From: Anisakis pegreffii
Taxonomy: Eukaryota; Nematoda; Chromadorea; Rhabditida; Anisakidae
DNA length: 64,000 nt
Assembly: GCA_035041965.1 (NCBI GenBank)
Contig: JAPYMA010001047.1
Location: forward strand, 1-64,000
Direction of reading: 5' to 3'
A program made the translations under genes and the position numbers. The notes beneath the pieces are model-generated. The model was not told where the DNA came from and did not search any database. It saw nothing but the letters and a program-made list of their open reading frames with translations. The number at the start of each line of letters is the position of its first letter. Position 1 is the first letter of the stretch. This document shows, piece by piece, positions 13,101-25,315 of the stretch.

Positions 13101-14672
13101 CTTCAACAAATAAGCCATACTATTATGAATTTTAAATTGATCAACTTTTAGGTTCGAGTGAATTATCTTCGCTCGAAGAAGTTTACCAAAAAGCAAATTG
13201 TTAAAATTATTACTGAGTTCAGGTTTGTAAAGTTTGTTTACCTTCATGAGGTTTTTGTTGAAATCATTTGTAACAGTTTGTCAAATATTTATTAGAACAT
13301 CTGAACTTCAGAACATATATTCTTTATTTTTAAATCGTTTAGTGATTACGAGTCGCCCGCGGCAGTGTTTTGGATTCTAAAAGCGATTAATTATTTAATG
13401 TTAACTGTCATAAAAGATAGTAGTGTTTCAAAGTGAGAAGATTAAGTTGATTTTTGTATTAGAGAATGAAATGTATTAATCAACTAATACTGAGTTAATA
13501 TTCATTTACTGTGTGTGATTGACTCATCAGTCTTATACATCAACTGCTTGAATGTTGAGGTATTGGTTGAATACTGATGTACGCACAATGGATTCACGAT
13601 TAGGATGGATTCAGAAGTCATTTTCACTGTCCGCTGATAGAATGCGATCGTTAATTGTCAAGGAACCTCGTATTGTTATGTTTGGAATTGCTCCTCTTCA
13701 GGTAACATTCAGTGTGTTGCTAGAATTTATCTGCCAAGTTGAACTTTTTTTGGGCCGTCTTAAGGGTGGTAAGTGTGGATGAGCAATAACATGAATTCAG
13801 TTTAGACTATTTTTGAAACAGACTCGAGCTTAATGTTAGTCTTAAGCTAAGGCTGAGGTTCAAGCATAGAGAGGGTTGAATTAAGGTTTCCCCTAGAAGT
13901 CAATTCGGTTTTCATAGGAGTGGGACTATCTTGTTATTGCCACTTGATGGTAGTTTTTTAATTTAAGTATTTCGAAATTGGCGTTTCATTCAGCTTTTGC
14001 CTGTTTCAATAATCGTGAGTTGTTCATTGCAGAGGACAAGTGACATGCTCTTGAAGGAGATGGAATTCTCGAAATACGAAGTGAAAAAAATGTTGTTAGA
14101 GGATCCTCGTCTTTTCTTGATGGGTACGGTTTGAGTTGCCTTACAAATACATATGTATAGATAATTTTTTTGAGGTTCAGAATTTTTTCGCATTCCAACT
14201 CAAAAGAGTCTGTCTTTTGGTCTAGAGATAACCTATGCGGAATGAGTCGCATAAAGTTGTATTGCGTGAAGTTGATTGATGAAAGTTACATGAAATTTCC
14301 ATGACGAAAAGTGCATTTTCAGAATTATACTTGTATATAGACTTGACACATCATATGGCAGTGTGTTATTATGAAGTGACTTAAAAGTGTTTTGTAGATG
14401 CATCGCACATAACAATGAGTTATGCGTATTTACATTATACGATGGGTTTACAAAATGCTCAAATAGCGAATTATCCGTTGGCGTTGAGGTGTTCAATTGC
14501 ATCGATTCGACGTCGACACGAATATCTTGTGAAGTTGAAACGAAACAACTATATCGAAGGTACACCGGATGCAGTTTCATTGAAACAATTGTTACACCCA
14601 TCTGATCGATATTTTGCTGTGAATGTTGCACGAACGTTTCTTGTTGCTTACAATCAATTTCTGAAAACGTGA
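10177..14672 (+). CDS. MTERF3: mitochondrial transcription termination factor 3-like (mTERF domain) protein
   Basis: mTERF proteins bind mitochondrial nucleic acid. MTERF3 family members act in mitochondrial transcription and ribosome assembly. Exons: 10177-10353, 10712-10915, 11113-11256, 11656-11768, 12140-12275, 12581-12751, 13152-13222, 13560-13701, 14033-14123, 14398-14672 (1524 nt, 507 residues plus stop). The C-terminal 300 residues show the mTERF repeat pattern: LVHLGVDL, LETGVPITDLGSYLTRNPF, VNYLRSKKFTK, LIVKEPRIVMFG, MLLKEMEFSKYEVKKMLLED, and the family ending with NYPLALRCSIASIRRRHEYL. Residues 1 to about 50 could be a mitochondrial presequence (basic and hydrophobic, few acids). 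Exons 2 and 3 add a charged, probably coiled-coil stretch (residues about 83-170) that makes the protein longer than the human one. The start at 10177 is the first ATG of the open exon; the N-terminal exons are joined by phase only and are less certain than exons 5-10. Confidence 0.88.
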
Positions 14673-14732
14673 TGACAGTCTTGCATCTGCGGAGGATCAC
14701 AAATCTGCCCAAATTTCCACTGCATTCAGTCT

Positions 14733-15188
14733 TTACACGTCCCCGTATTGTCGACACCAATTTGCTCGCAATAAGCGCTGAATACTTAACAATAAATCAT
14801 GCACTTCTGAATACCATGTGATCGTTTTGTTTAACAGCTTGAAGATATGATTGAAAAACGATGTGGAGAGGTAATATCGTGATTCATCTCTTTGTAACCA
14901 TATTTCTTTTCGATATTGCTCATTGTTCATAGCCTTATTCCAACGTGTCTTGATTCCGTCGTGTAACATTGAAGACAGCTGAATTTCTGGTCTACCGGTT
15001 TTACCCTTACAACAGTCACTATTACTCGCCTGATCCTTAATCAGTGTCTTATAACGTTCCCGGACTAAATTGTTGTAAGTTTTTGAGTTCGTTTGGGTAA
15101 AATTAGGTTCACTTGTGTTGTGGTGATTTAAGGAATTCATTGATTGGTTGATTTTGTTGAGCGTAATTACAAAGTTGAATTCTTGCAC
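14733..15188 (-). CDS. unassigned ORF, 151 codons
   Basis: An uninterrupted minus-strand frame just downstream of the mTERF3 gene, convergent with it. It is rich in K, N, R and S, with charged helices in its middle (around VRERYKTLIKD and IKTRWNKAMNNEQYRKE) and no signal peptide or membrane segment. I recognise no family. It could be a terminal exon or a chance frame. Confidence 0.22.
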   Translation of the reverse strand: MQEFNFVITLNKINQSMNSLNHHNTSEPNFTQTNSKTYNNLVRERYKTLIKDQASNSDCCKGKTGRPEIQLSSMLHDGIKTRWNKAMNNEQYRKEIWLQRDESRYYLSTSFFNHIFKLLNKTITWYSEVHDLLLSIQRLLRANWCRQYGDV

Positions 15189-15841
15189 TATAACTGACTG
15201 TTTATCCGATGCGTTACTTCAGAATTTTTCAATCGATTTTGTTCGCATTATATCTAGTCTTGTTGAGTTTGCCACTTGTGCTGACAGTGAGCAAGAATGC
15301 GGTGAAAAGTGTATTCCATGAAGTGTACTGTTGTTGTTGTTGTTGTTGTCGTTGTTGATGAGTTTTAATGCTAACTTCCTCGAGAATTCATTCTCTTGAG
15401 TATCATTAAGCGTGTCATTATGAAGGTTCCCAAAATGTGTTTCAGCATCTTTTTGGATGGATATCAGTTACAGAAATGATTTCTAACAGAAGATAAGCTG
15501 TATATCACTTTTGATAGATTATATATACTATATGACATGATAAATTTTATATAATTTGTATTTGCCTTAATGAAATCTTCATCTCAAATACGCAGTAATG
15601 AAAAGAGCTACAAAACAGTGACGGCAATTAATACCAATAGGATGTCATAGGTAATGTAACGTATCAAATAAAATCTTTACTTATGACAAATATCAGTCAC
15701 AATTACATTTCAAATGATTATCATTTACTGCACTGTTCAAAGTTGGCAACTCATAAGCTCTAATGCTGTACTCCGCGACCAATCGAAGTAATTCTGCCGT
15801 AAGAAAGGAGAGGTTCCTCTGAATAACTCACAGTATGCTCT
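15189..15841. other. gene-free interval with a GTT microsatellite
   Basis: No exon was seen. A (TTG)n run with one interruption occupies about 15329-15358. Confidence 0.5.
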
Positions 15842-16284
15842 AGTGTGTTGCCAGAAACGAGGCTTCGTTCCCGACACTTTTCAAGGCGACAGCGTTTCAG
15901 GGGTCCCCGTCCCAGACTTCTTCGTAATTATTAAGGAATCCGTTCTCTGGAAATTGATAAATTCGGATCAAAGCGTCAAAAACGTGAACTTAGTTACGAT
16001 TTCACCAACAATATTTGGTATTGTTATATGCTGCGGTTGAGAGGATGTCCAGTCTGCGACTGCTCAACACGGCAAGAAAGGAGGGGGTTTGGTCAGCGGG
16101 AGCGTAACGTGAAAATATTTCGTTTTGAGAGGGAAAACGGGAAACGGTTTGTAGTGCGAAAATGGTCGCTCGATATATCGGTAGGAGCTCGTTATGAATT
16201 TTTTTGAAGAAAACTCCGGGATCGAAGACGAGATTGGGTTTTAGCCCGACCTCCCTAAATTTTTTCACTTCTTGGCAACACACT
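15842..16284. mobile_element. possible 443-bp short-TIR element
   Basis: The ends AGTGTGTTGCCA and TGGCAACACACT are exact reverse complements over 12 bases, extended with one gap through GAA/TTC. The interior is more GC-rich than its surroundings and contains short frames on both strands with no known domain. No target duplication was found, so this is a candidate only. It abuts the inverted-repeat element at 16305. Confidence 0.35.
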
Positions 16285-16304
16285 TTAACGAACTCTACAT
16301 ATTA

Positions 16305-17417
16305 ACAAGGGAAGGTCACGAACTGAACCCAGCGTTTCAGGATGAGATATACATCAAATTGTAGAACTCCTCGAGCTGATTACGAATGTGTAAAAAATTT
16401 TTGCGAAATACTAAGGGGACGCGAGATATGGCGGGGAAAAGATTTTCGGTGTAGTGAAGTGATGTTCTGACTTTGTTTCTGTTAGCAGCGGCTTGGCGAG
16501 GTGGGTAGTGCGCTAGCATAAAGCCTGAATGCCTGGTGGTTCTGTTCCGCGTGACGGCGAAACTTTTTTTCTTATATATTTCGAACATATTCAAGCAACC
16601 ATGATGTTTTGCTTCACCCCCCCCCCCCACAACTTCTGTCTTTCTTTGTGGTGACATTTTTACATATTTGAAAAATTTGACAGCTCTTTTGATTGTTTGT
16701 ATCTGATCATAATAAGTATGTCTATTCACAACAGAATGATCAATGTACAGATAAAATTTGCATAAGAACATTTCACAAATGACAATTCATCACAGTTGTG
16801 GATATCACAGTCGCATGTGGCTACATTCAAGAACACCCTTAAGAATTCCAAACGCCTATTGATGTGTGCTTCCCGTAGCACATCGTCCAAGAATGTGATA
16901 TTAACAACCGTGATCATTTATCTTCTAATGTTCTTATTCTATTGTAAAATGTTCTTATTCTAAATTTTATCTATGCTTCAATCACTTTGTTGTAGAGAGA
17001 CATGCACATTACGATGATATGTAACAAAAAACAAAAAATCACAAAATTTAAAAAAAACAAAAAATGAAAGAAGAATATCCCCACAACTTGAAACAGCTGT
17101 GGGGGTGAAGCAAAACATCATGGTTGTTTGAATATGTTCGAAATATATAAGAAAAAAAGTTTCGCCGTCACGCGGAACAGAACCACCAGGCATTCAGGCT
17201 TTATGCTAGCGCACTACCCACTTCGCCATGCCGCTGCTAACAGAAACAAAGTCAGAACATCACTTCACTGTACCGAAAATCTTTTCCCCGCCATATCTCG
17301 CGTCCCCTTAGTATTTCGCAAAAATTTTTTACATATTCGTAATCAGCTCGAGGAGTTCTACAATTTGATGTATATCTCATCCTGAAACGCTGGGTTCAGT
17401 TCGTGACCTTCCCTTGT
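16305..17417. mobile_element. inverted-repeat element with tRNA-like arms, copy 1
   Basis: About 320 bases at the left (16305-16625) reappear inverted at 17100-17417 with over 90 percent identity by eye. The ends read ACAAGGGAAGGTCACGAACT and its complement. Each arm contains a tRNA-like segment: A-box-like TGGCGAGGTGGGTAGTGCG and B-box-like GGTTCTGTTCC (16538-16548 on plus, and the complement in the right arm), so the two point at each other. A run of 13 C lies beside the left arm at about 16617-16629. The centre is AT-rich and also occurs, inverted, in copy 2 at 36774. No transposase frame is visible. Confidence 0.75.
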
Positions 17418-19165
17418 AAGAATATCATTCACAGTATCAAAGAAACATCACAAGTAAACATCACAAGGAGATCTAAAATTATCTATGAAAAGCAGGCGAC
17501 CATTATCATATAATGAACAATTGAAACCGATATCAGTACGAGTGATAAATGTTAGAAAGACGATCTTGCAGAATGTTTAAAATAAAATGTTTTTGAAAGT
17601 GACGACAACAATCTGAAAGGTGATTATACATCCGATGATAAACAAACCATATAGAGAGCTAGAATTGTAAATGCAACGATCTTCGCGGAATATAAAACGA
17701 TTAAATGAGTTTGTTTTGACGTTTAGTGCAGTAAAAATTCAGTTGAAATGAAAACGAAGTACAACAACGTAAGAAATTGATTTTATAAGGTTAAAAAGTA
17801 ATGACTGAATGTAGAGATTTGTTAGAAAATAAGGTAGTTGGGCAAATAACATGAGATTAACAACCTCAATCTTAATTCAAATTGGAAATGAGAAAGAAGG
17901 GGGAAGAAATGTAGGAATTTGTGAGGAAGAAATATAGGAATCTGTGTCATGAATTCAAGTTGAATTACTATTCGTTGCATTCTTTCTGTTGAACTTTACT
18001 TTTTCCTACTGATTTCGACCTAACAGTGGCGAAAATTCATCCCAATGATTACTTCGGAATTCAATTTTTTGCTTTCTACTGACTTGCAGACGCCAAAATT
18101 TTTCGCTTCTTGTGAAGTATTTTCAAGTGGGCAAATTAAACTGAATATAATAATATCATGTTCATAACATGAAAACGATCAGTGACAGAATTCAGCTGAC
18201 GCCAAATTAAATGTACAACACCTCAAGATCAGTAAAACTGAGCAAATCCCGTAAAAATGTCGTTTTTCATCACTGCTTCGAGATTCCCTTGAGACCCATT
18301 CAACAAAGGTAGCAGCAGTCCAGTTGAGTCGAAATAATGATAGTGACTTACAACTAGAACTTTCAAAGGTTTCTGTGGGACTGCAACAGTTACAATCAAA
18401 TGAACAGTTAGCTCATTATTTACGGTGCATCATACTTCGACAGCGATTTTTTGTTCATGACGAAACTGAACCAGAAAATTACAGAAATAAAAAACAACAA
18501 ATGAAGACTCACTATCAGCAAATTCATACTTCTACCCTCCATCTACTTCGCGAAAATAATTTAGTAAAACAAATGAACAGTTAGCTAATTTAGTAAAACA
18601 AATAACCTAAAAAATAACTACCATAAGATATAACTACGATAAATTCGCATTTTACAGACAGAATGCATCAGCACATTTATGAGAGTTTAAATGGAATAAG
18701 TCATCGAATATACGCGTGAGATTATCTTGCGACCTGTTTCATACAATTAGTCAAATAGTTTTGTGTGGAAGGACGCACAACTGAAGTAGATAATGAAAAG
18801 GTCAGTGAAGTGAAAAGCAAAAGAGAGGAGAAAAATGAATTTATGATGATTAAATGAAATAAACTATTTGAGCGCTGGATGACTCAAGTCGACTCAAAGC
18901 TTTTTCGTTTGGAGATGTGTTTTATCATTTATTGAAAGAGTCATGTGTAAAGCAAACTGTTTTAAGATGATGCTTCGATATGAAATCGGCATCGTAGCGA
19001 AATGAAAATCCAGATATCGAAATAAAATTACACTCACCGACCGACAGTGAGGTCATTGCGATGCAGTTCATAAAATACTTTGAAGTAGATAATCAAAAAG
19101 AATTTGATAAATAACAAGAATACAACTGATCGATGCAAAAGTCTGAGTCTAAAGCATCAGTAAAA
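17418..19165. other. AT-rich interval without a firm gene
   Basis: Only one exon-like frame stands out, 18307-18584 on plus: glutamine- and leucine-rich, likely helical (SKVSVGLQQLQSNEQLAHYL), preceded by AG and containing a possible GT donor. It matches no family I know and may be chance or an exon fragment. The rest is featureless. Confidence 0.35.
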
Positions 19166-22100
19166 TCAAGACTGAATGTGAAATGGTGCACAATTATCTG
19201 AAGGATTCACCGAGGTACTTCCTTCACCGGGTGGTAATTTGGCTCTTTCCACGAGAGGACTTCCCTCTTCGACGTCTTTCTCAACTGCACACAACTGATT
19301 ATCAACCACGGGTGAGAGTTGTTTAACACCGTAAACTTCATCCGTTCCTGATTGTTTCTTCTTGATATATCGCATCAGAGCATGGATACCGACTGCTGTT
19401 AGCAACGGTATAGGCGTTAAGCTGGCCGCAATCACTGGGATCAGAGAACTTATATCCGCATCAGGATCCGGGAATGAAAACTGAAAACAATTCGAAAATA
19501 TAAGATATGATCCCAACTGATACTACTGCAACATAAACTGATATGGACAAGCGCACAAAACATTCCCGTTTAACACTAACGATTCCGTACGAGAGAAAGC
19601 AGTGAGAATATATAGCATGCTGCACTTAATTAAATAACTACCTTGAGTAACATAATAGCAATTCCGGTATTCTGAATACCAGTTTCGATGGCAATCGCAG
19701 CAACAGTCGACGGTTTCTGACGGAACACAACGGCCGTTATGCAACCGAACGCAAATCCACACCAGGGCAGCAATAAGCCGCTAGAAAACAACATGTTTGC
19801 GAATGTGTTCACTTGATACATAAGCTCAATCGTGAAGTAACCGTGTAACAAGTCAATTTTTTCAAAACATTCCTTACAGGCTAACTCCACTGCATAAAAT
19901 TCTTGAATCATAGGATGCACATTAATGGCAACAAAAATAATTCATATCAAAACGAATAATATCACAAAGTTTGGAAATAACATCACAAAACATTTAAATT
20001 TCCTAATTTCGTACCGTCAATACTTTACAACTGTAAAACAACCGTCATTTTTGCGCAGATAATGCTAGCAATGTCACTGCGTATTGCAGTCTTATTCGTT
20101 GAATCAATACATTTGACACTCATAAATGAGCGTCAATAACGACATACTTTGACACCCAAAGCAATAATCTAAGTGAATCATCGAAACACTCAGCGTTTCT
20201 GTACCGGAAAAGCCATCAGGGAGTGAAAGTAATATTCGCAATGCGTTATAATTATAAAACGAGCACAAACTCACCCCAGAAGTGCTGTCCATGTAATCAA
20301 TCGAATCATGTAAAAATTTGCAATAGTTCCAAACACTATTAAGAAGATGAGCACAAATAAAATGAACGGACGCATGAGCTGAAAGAATTAACGTAAGTCA
20401 CACGATGACTAAAATTCAATCTGCTTGAATTATGCTTAAAACACCCAGTCATATGAACGATGCAAACTATGTCATCGATATTTCAAAAGAAAAAGACTGC
20501 TTAAAGGAAGCATAAATGATATTTCGATCATTACAACATTTACGAGAGGTATTTTCAGTGCGTGAAATAAGATTTCTGACCGAAGAATAAACCGAAAGGT
20601 TAAAATAAAATAAAAAAGGTGTTAACAAAAACCTTTCTGGCTTTATCCCGAAAGCATGGCTTCCATTTGGAGATGCATACGCCGATCAACAGTGGTATAA
20701 CAAGCGTTAACAGTGAACTAACAATCTTCCAGTACGGTACTTTCAATCGCGTATCCGAATCATATCCTTGTAAGAAATGTCGTCCAAATAAATAGATCCA
20801 TAACGGCATCATTACTACAAGAAAGCATTTCTTCATATACACCTGTATTCAATTTCTAAAAGTTTCCACACCATAATAAATGTCAAGAAATTCGCATTTT
20901 GTTCAGTCAATTGCGATTGTTTGATGAAAGCAATAATGAAAAGATGTGTGATAGCTGAACATACCGACGGCTGAAAGTGTGCTAATGAAAGTCATAGTGA
21001 TTGAGACTGGTAGATTCGCGTTCAAAAGCAATGTCCAGTAGTTACTCGCACCCCCACCAGGCGCACATCCCGTAACGAACAGACCCAGTGCAAACGAGTG
21101 CATTCCTCGAGATACGAATACAACATTCGCTATGCAATACGCCAACTCAAATAAATTCATATGCACAACTTTGTCAGTTTTATTTCTGCGGTATTGAAAC
21201 GGGGCATTTTACATAACTGTCTCTACTGCGATACAAACTTTAGCAGTTTGGCGAACGGACAATTTTTTTTTCAGAACCAAACACGAAACACAGTGGGCGC
21301 CCTAAGCAATTGGGAAAAAAAGGAAGGAGAGAAGGGAGAGGGAAGAAAATAAAATCTTGGAAAAATCCACCACAAAATTCAGCTATTTTTTAGACCAAAT
21401 TATTTTGCGCCCCCTTCCCAACCCCTGAAAAAAATTCAGACGAACGCCACTGTTGGAAAGAATTAAAAGTGAGTTTAAAAATAAAAAGCGTACAAGAGGC
21501 ATTGCAATGAATTGAGTACAAAAACCAATCAACGGAGCAACAGGCTTCTTTATTGTCTCCAAAACTATCTTCAAATCAAGCTGAAATTTAAGAAAATTAC
21601 AATACACTGTGACAGACCAAATCTATTGTTATAAAAATGTAGTGCGATTTGATACGAATGGAATACAAAAAATACTTAAATGAACATCACTCACGGTCAA
21701 CAGTAACAGTATTCTCAAAAAATGTAATAGTTTTGCAAATAACAATAACTACCTCACATCCCATCAGCATATTGGCGATAACAATGAGGATAATGAGCGT
21801 TGTAAGGAAAAGGCGATTGATGAGACGACTCCTCTCGTACGATACCCACACGTCTATCGAAACATCTTCTTCAAGACTGTTTTTGGACTGAAACTTTTTC
21901 CGCTCACATGGACAAATATTTTCGTGGATACTGGGAAATACTCATTCAATCGCAACTTGAAATACAGAAAATCGATTACGCAGACAAACGTATGCAATCG
22001 CGCAATTCGATTCCCATTTTCGATTACTGACGTCAAAAATCATCTGTTGAAGAATTTGAGATTGCAAAGAGAATTACTTTAATCACCTATGCACATTCAT

Positions 22101-23293
22101 TCATCACGTAACATCCGAAAGATCAACTGAATTTGATTTGTTTTTGTTTTCATGCAAATTACGCATTCGCTGACAGTGAGCAATTGATAAAAGCATACAG
22201 AGTTTCATAACAACCCAACGATGGCGTTCAATTGTTGCACAACAGATATTTACGAAGTATTGCAATGTCAAAAACCATCTCTAACTGCGCAGGTAATACT
22301 TCGTCAATAAAAACTTCATTACTATTTGATCTACCTATCACCTTCACGCGCCTTGTAAAGAAGGAAAGCTTCCAAGCATTGCAATGTCATAAAAACACCA
22401 GCAACCTAAAAGATTTTAACAAAACACAACAGCCTATAACTTCTAATAAATCATTACAATAAAAAAGAGGGTGATCAATACTAACATTTGCTATCTGCAT
22501 TGATGATTCATCTTCATTATCATTTTGTTCATTAGCCGTAAAAAGACGAACTTTTACAGCTGTCTTTCCGAGGAAATGACCGGAGAGCGTGAAATTTGTC
22601 TGGAATTTTCATTTTTGAAGAAATTACATCTACGCTCATGAAACATGAATATTAAGTTCACGAAATTTTTACGATCATAAAAGTAATTCTCAAACAAGAT
22701 CTAAGAAGAAAAAACGGAAATGAAGAAGAGTACCTGAAAAGTTTGATTAGTTGTTAAAGGAAACTGATCCAAAACCAATTCGTTCTCACCGTCAACCACC
22801 GATACAACTTCTTCGTCCATTGATCTGCAATACATACTCTCTTCAACCATTCATCTGAACAGTATTAAAAAATTACTTCGCAACAAACGATATTCACAGT
22901 TTTTCATAAAATTTCATTAACAATAAGAAACCTTCAAAATATGTCAATAAAAAACTTAGATTTCGACCAGTATTTCTAAAAAGATTATTAAACGACGAAT
23001 GCAACCAATTTTTAATAATCCCGTAACAACATATGACGAAAAACCACAAACTTAAGTTGAATTTTCAATGGTCGATTTTTGGCGAACTGTTTGAAATACT
23101 CATGATGAGAGTCAATGCCAACAGTCATTTGAAGTGTTGTATTCTTTCCAACGATCAGATCATGTATGAATGGTGGACTGAAGTTGACAGATGTGAATGC
23201 ATGCAGACTTGAGCTGGTCGCCGAAACAGCGATATTCAGGAGAAGACGTACTAAGAACAGAAGTGGACAACCACGCTTGACACAGCTACCCAT
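19166..23293 (-). CDS. sodium/bile-acid cotransporter family (SLC10, P3-like) membrane protein
   Basis: SLC10 proteins are multi-pass sodium-coupled or orphan transporters of the BASS fold. Exons in transcript order: 23052-23293, 22734-22824, 22486-22599, 21753-21887, 21494-21580, 20965-21145, 20633-20814, 20275-20378, 19642-19780, 19166-19480 (1590 nt, 529 residues plus stop). A cleavable signal peptide is likely at residues 1-26. Residues about 27-165 form an N-terminal ectodomain with several N-x-S/T sites, as in the P3/SLC10A3 branch. The core starts with the family phrase VWVSYERSRLINR. The fold's signature regions GCAPGGGASN (about 249-258) and ETGIQNTG (411-418) are intact, followed by PIPLLTAVG and an acidic, proline-rich cytoplasmic tail. 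All joins agree in phase. The start is the only ATG before the hydrophobic leader. The substrate cannot be inferred; P3-type members are orphans. Confidence 0.9.
21290..21453 (-). repeat. dispersed GTGGCG/GTAGCC-type MITE, copy A, inside an SLC10 intron
   Basis: Read on the minus strand this segment begins ACAGTGGCGTTCGTCTGA. It continues with a G-rich stretch and then a phrase (TTTGGTCTAAAAAATAGCTGA) that recurs, with one change, in the element at 35207-35397 on the plus strand. It ends near GCGCCCACTGTG, an imperfect inverted copy of its start. It lies in the intron between exons 5 and 6 of the SLC10 gene and carries no coding frame. Confidence 0.6.
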
Positions 23294-23689
23294 GACTGCA
23301 TATGACAGTTGAGTTCAATCTAAATTCATCAACTCCATAAAATAACACCTAACAATGAGTGAACACGACTAACAGCGTCAATCAACAAATCAACCTCAAA
23401 GCCCACCTCGATGAGCATCTGAAAGTTGTTGTTCTTGTTTCAAGAAATGTACTGTTAAAAAATTATTCCTTATCTACAAAGCACCAATCACTCCGTAACA
23501 AAACACAACGTTTACAAAAAAAACCTACAGTGCAACAATAAAAGTGGCGAATATATTAAGGTCACTTCCCAACATTTTTTAACGAATATTACGTCATACC
23601 ACGCACGAATGTCGGGAATTGCCAAATGATTTCTTTTCGCACACAAGCCGCATGTCCGGATATTGGTTGCGAAGGATAATTGGTGACCT

Positions 23690-23765
23690 TTGCTCATACC
23701 TTTATGACTGAAAGCTCTCAGGGATGGTCTACGAACTACGGAACCTACGTTTCGAAGCGCAGCCA
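23690..23765 (-). other. possible mitochondrial-presequence exon (COX7C-like), doubtful
   Basis: Minus-strand sequence after a TTTAG acceptor reads as a basic presequence-like peptide ending RRPSLRAFSHK, followed by a possible GT donor. The phrase LRAFSH recalls the presequence junction of cytochrome c oxidase subunit 7C. The initiator would need an A from an upstream exon, and no second exon encoding the COX7C membrane helix was found. It may be chance. Confidence 0.2.
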
Positions 23766-25193
23766 CTAAATGGAGGACTGTTGGCAGTACAACGGATATC
23801 TGTTCGGTAACGATGACGTCTGTTTGGCAAGTGATCGGTCATTAAGCAAGCAATTATTGGTCAGCACTTAGTATGGTTACTCATGAAATAGGACTGGTAT
23901 TTCCATGCATCCATCGTCATTTCGGATGACTTATTACTGTTGATGATCCGCAGTCACCCACAAAAATTACACTGGCAAGTCATTATCAATGATGCTCAAT
24001 TTGAACAAAATTGACTCCGCTACGGTTCTGAGTTGTTAAGAGTGTAAGCTTCGGCTCCTGTTCCGCTTCCAACTCCAAAATTTGCGCTGCTTTACGTTGC
24101 AATTCGAGTTTGGGAAAAACTATCATACCGGTTATAGTCCGGCTGCTGAATGTTGCTGTATTTTTTGAGGGAGTCAAAAAAATTTCTTCATGCTCCGGAA
24201 TTTAGGTATCACTGGTCTTTACTTACTGTCGGCAAACAGCACCAAATTTCACAAATATGTTTTCATGGAGAAAGGAAAGAGCAAAAGTATTCAAACATGA
24301 AAATCGGTTGATCTGAGAGTGTTCTCATTTGATTGAATGATATTTTCAAATCAATAAATAGGTCACAAATTAGGACCGAATTCAAAGATTCGAATGTGAA
24401 CAGTATTTGTCACAATAAAAACAATTCTCCCCCTATTTCGGGATCATCATAGCTCCCGAGAGAGATATTCCATGACCATACACTCTGGCTAAATGTCTAC
24501 AACTTTTGATGGGTTTAGAATCGTCTACGCCCGTCAACTTATTGTCAATCGAAATTTTTTAATCGTGATCTTTGAAGGTTGAATGAGTGATTAATGATTT
24601 GAAGGATCGGTATGAATACTCTTCGTGAATAAGAGCTGTTTTTAATTCTACTTTGAGCAAGGCTTTTACGTTTTACATACATTCACAATCACTTATTGAT
24701 GCTGAACACAGTAAACTATCATTATATATTGCAAAAAGCTGATTGACTGCAAATTTTTGATTTCGTGATAGCACAATTACACAGCACATCCGTGAATTAT
24801 GTTTGTCAAAGATATTCTCATAAATCAACGTTTGAAGATCGAGCTAATGAGGGAACCGCACGCATCTAGGTTGGTCGAGCCCTAAACTTAACGACAGCGC
24901 TCCTCATAATGACTGCGGAATCTGCTAAACACCTTCACCTTCCTGAAGTGAACTGTATGATTTCGAGCCATAACAACAACGCATAGAATTGTGCACTTAG
25001 TAAGACGCTGATTCAAATTTGACGGCACTCTGATTATGCCCCATCACAGTTTCAATCACTTAAATCACGTCGTCTATTTCAAATTATCAGATCACTTTTG
25101 AATGATGTTTTTTTCTGGCTTCATTTGTGACTCAAAGAAGAACGATAGTCACCTTATGGAAGAGTCATGATCGTTTGAGAGCTCAGCTGTCAC
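23766..25193. other. gene-poor AT-rich interval
   Basis: No firm exon. A minus-strand frame at 23986-24177 (ending QNRSGVNFVQIEHH) is somewhat protein-like but unassigned. Confidence 0.4.
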
Positions 25194-25315
25194 CTGGTAT
25201 GCATGCGAAACATCTCGGCCGGTGTAACGTCTTCCGGTAAATTCTTCCGAATCTTGAAGAAATTTGTTCAAAGGGATGATTCGTCCTTTGTTGTTTACGA
25301 AATTGATTTTACAAT
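25194..25315 (-). CDS. orphan exon of an unidentified gene
   Basis: A 122-base minus-strand segment bounded by a TCTTCAATAG acceptor and a CAG/GTGACA donor. It reads in one frame as a well-balanced globular-protein sequence containing the phrases INFVNNKGRIIPLNKFL and GRRYTGRDVSHAYQ. Its composition differs from the surrounding AT-rich translations, which is why it is listed. I do not recognise the family, and the neighbouring exons were not found within the window. Confidence 0.35.

Noticed and set aside
14233..14760. Minus-strand 175-codon frame
   Set aside because: It overlaps the last mTERF3 exon, whose plus-strand reading is clearly conserved. The frame is a shadow of it.
15842..16284. 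Two frames starting with the same MCCQ residues on opposite strands
   Set aside because: The shared start is the terminal inverted repeat of a candidate element, not gene homology.
16337..17385. Paired frames on opposite strands with the same peptide (MFEIYKKKSFAVTRNRTTRH type)
   Set aside because: They are the two arms of the inverted-repeat element read in equivalent frames. The segment contains tRNA-like boxes and no protein family.
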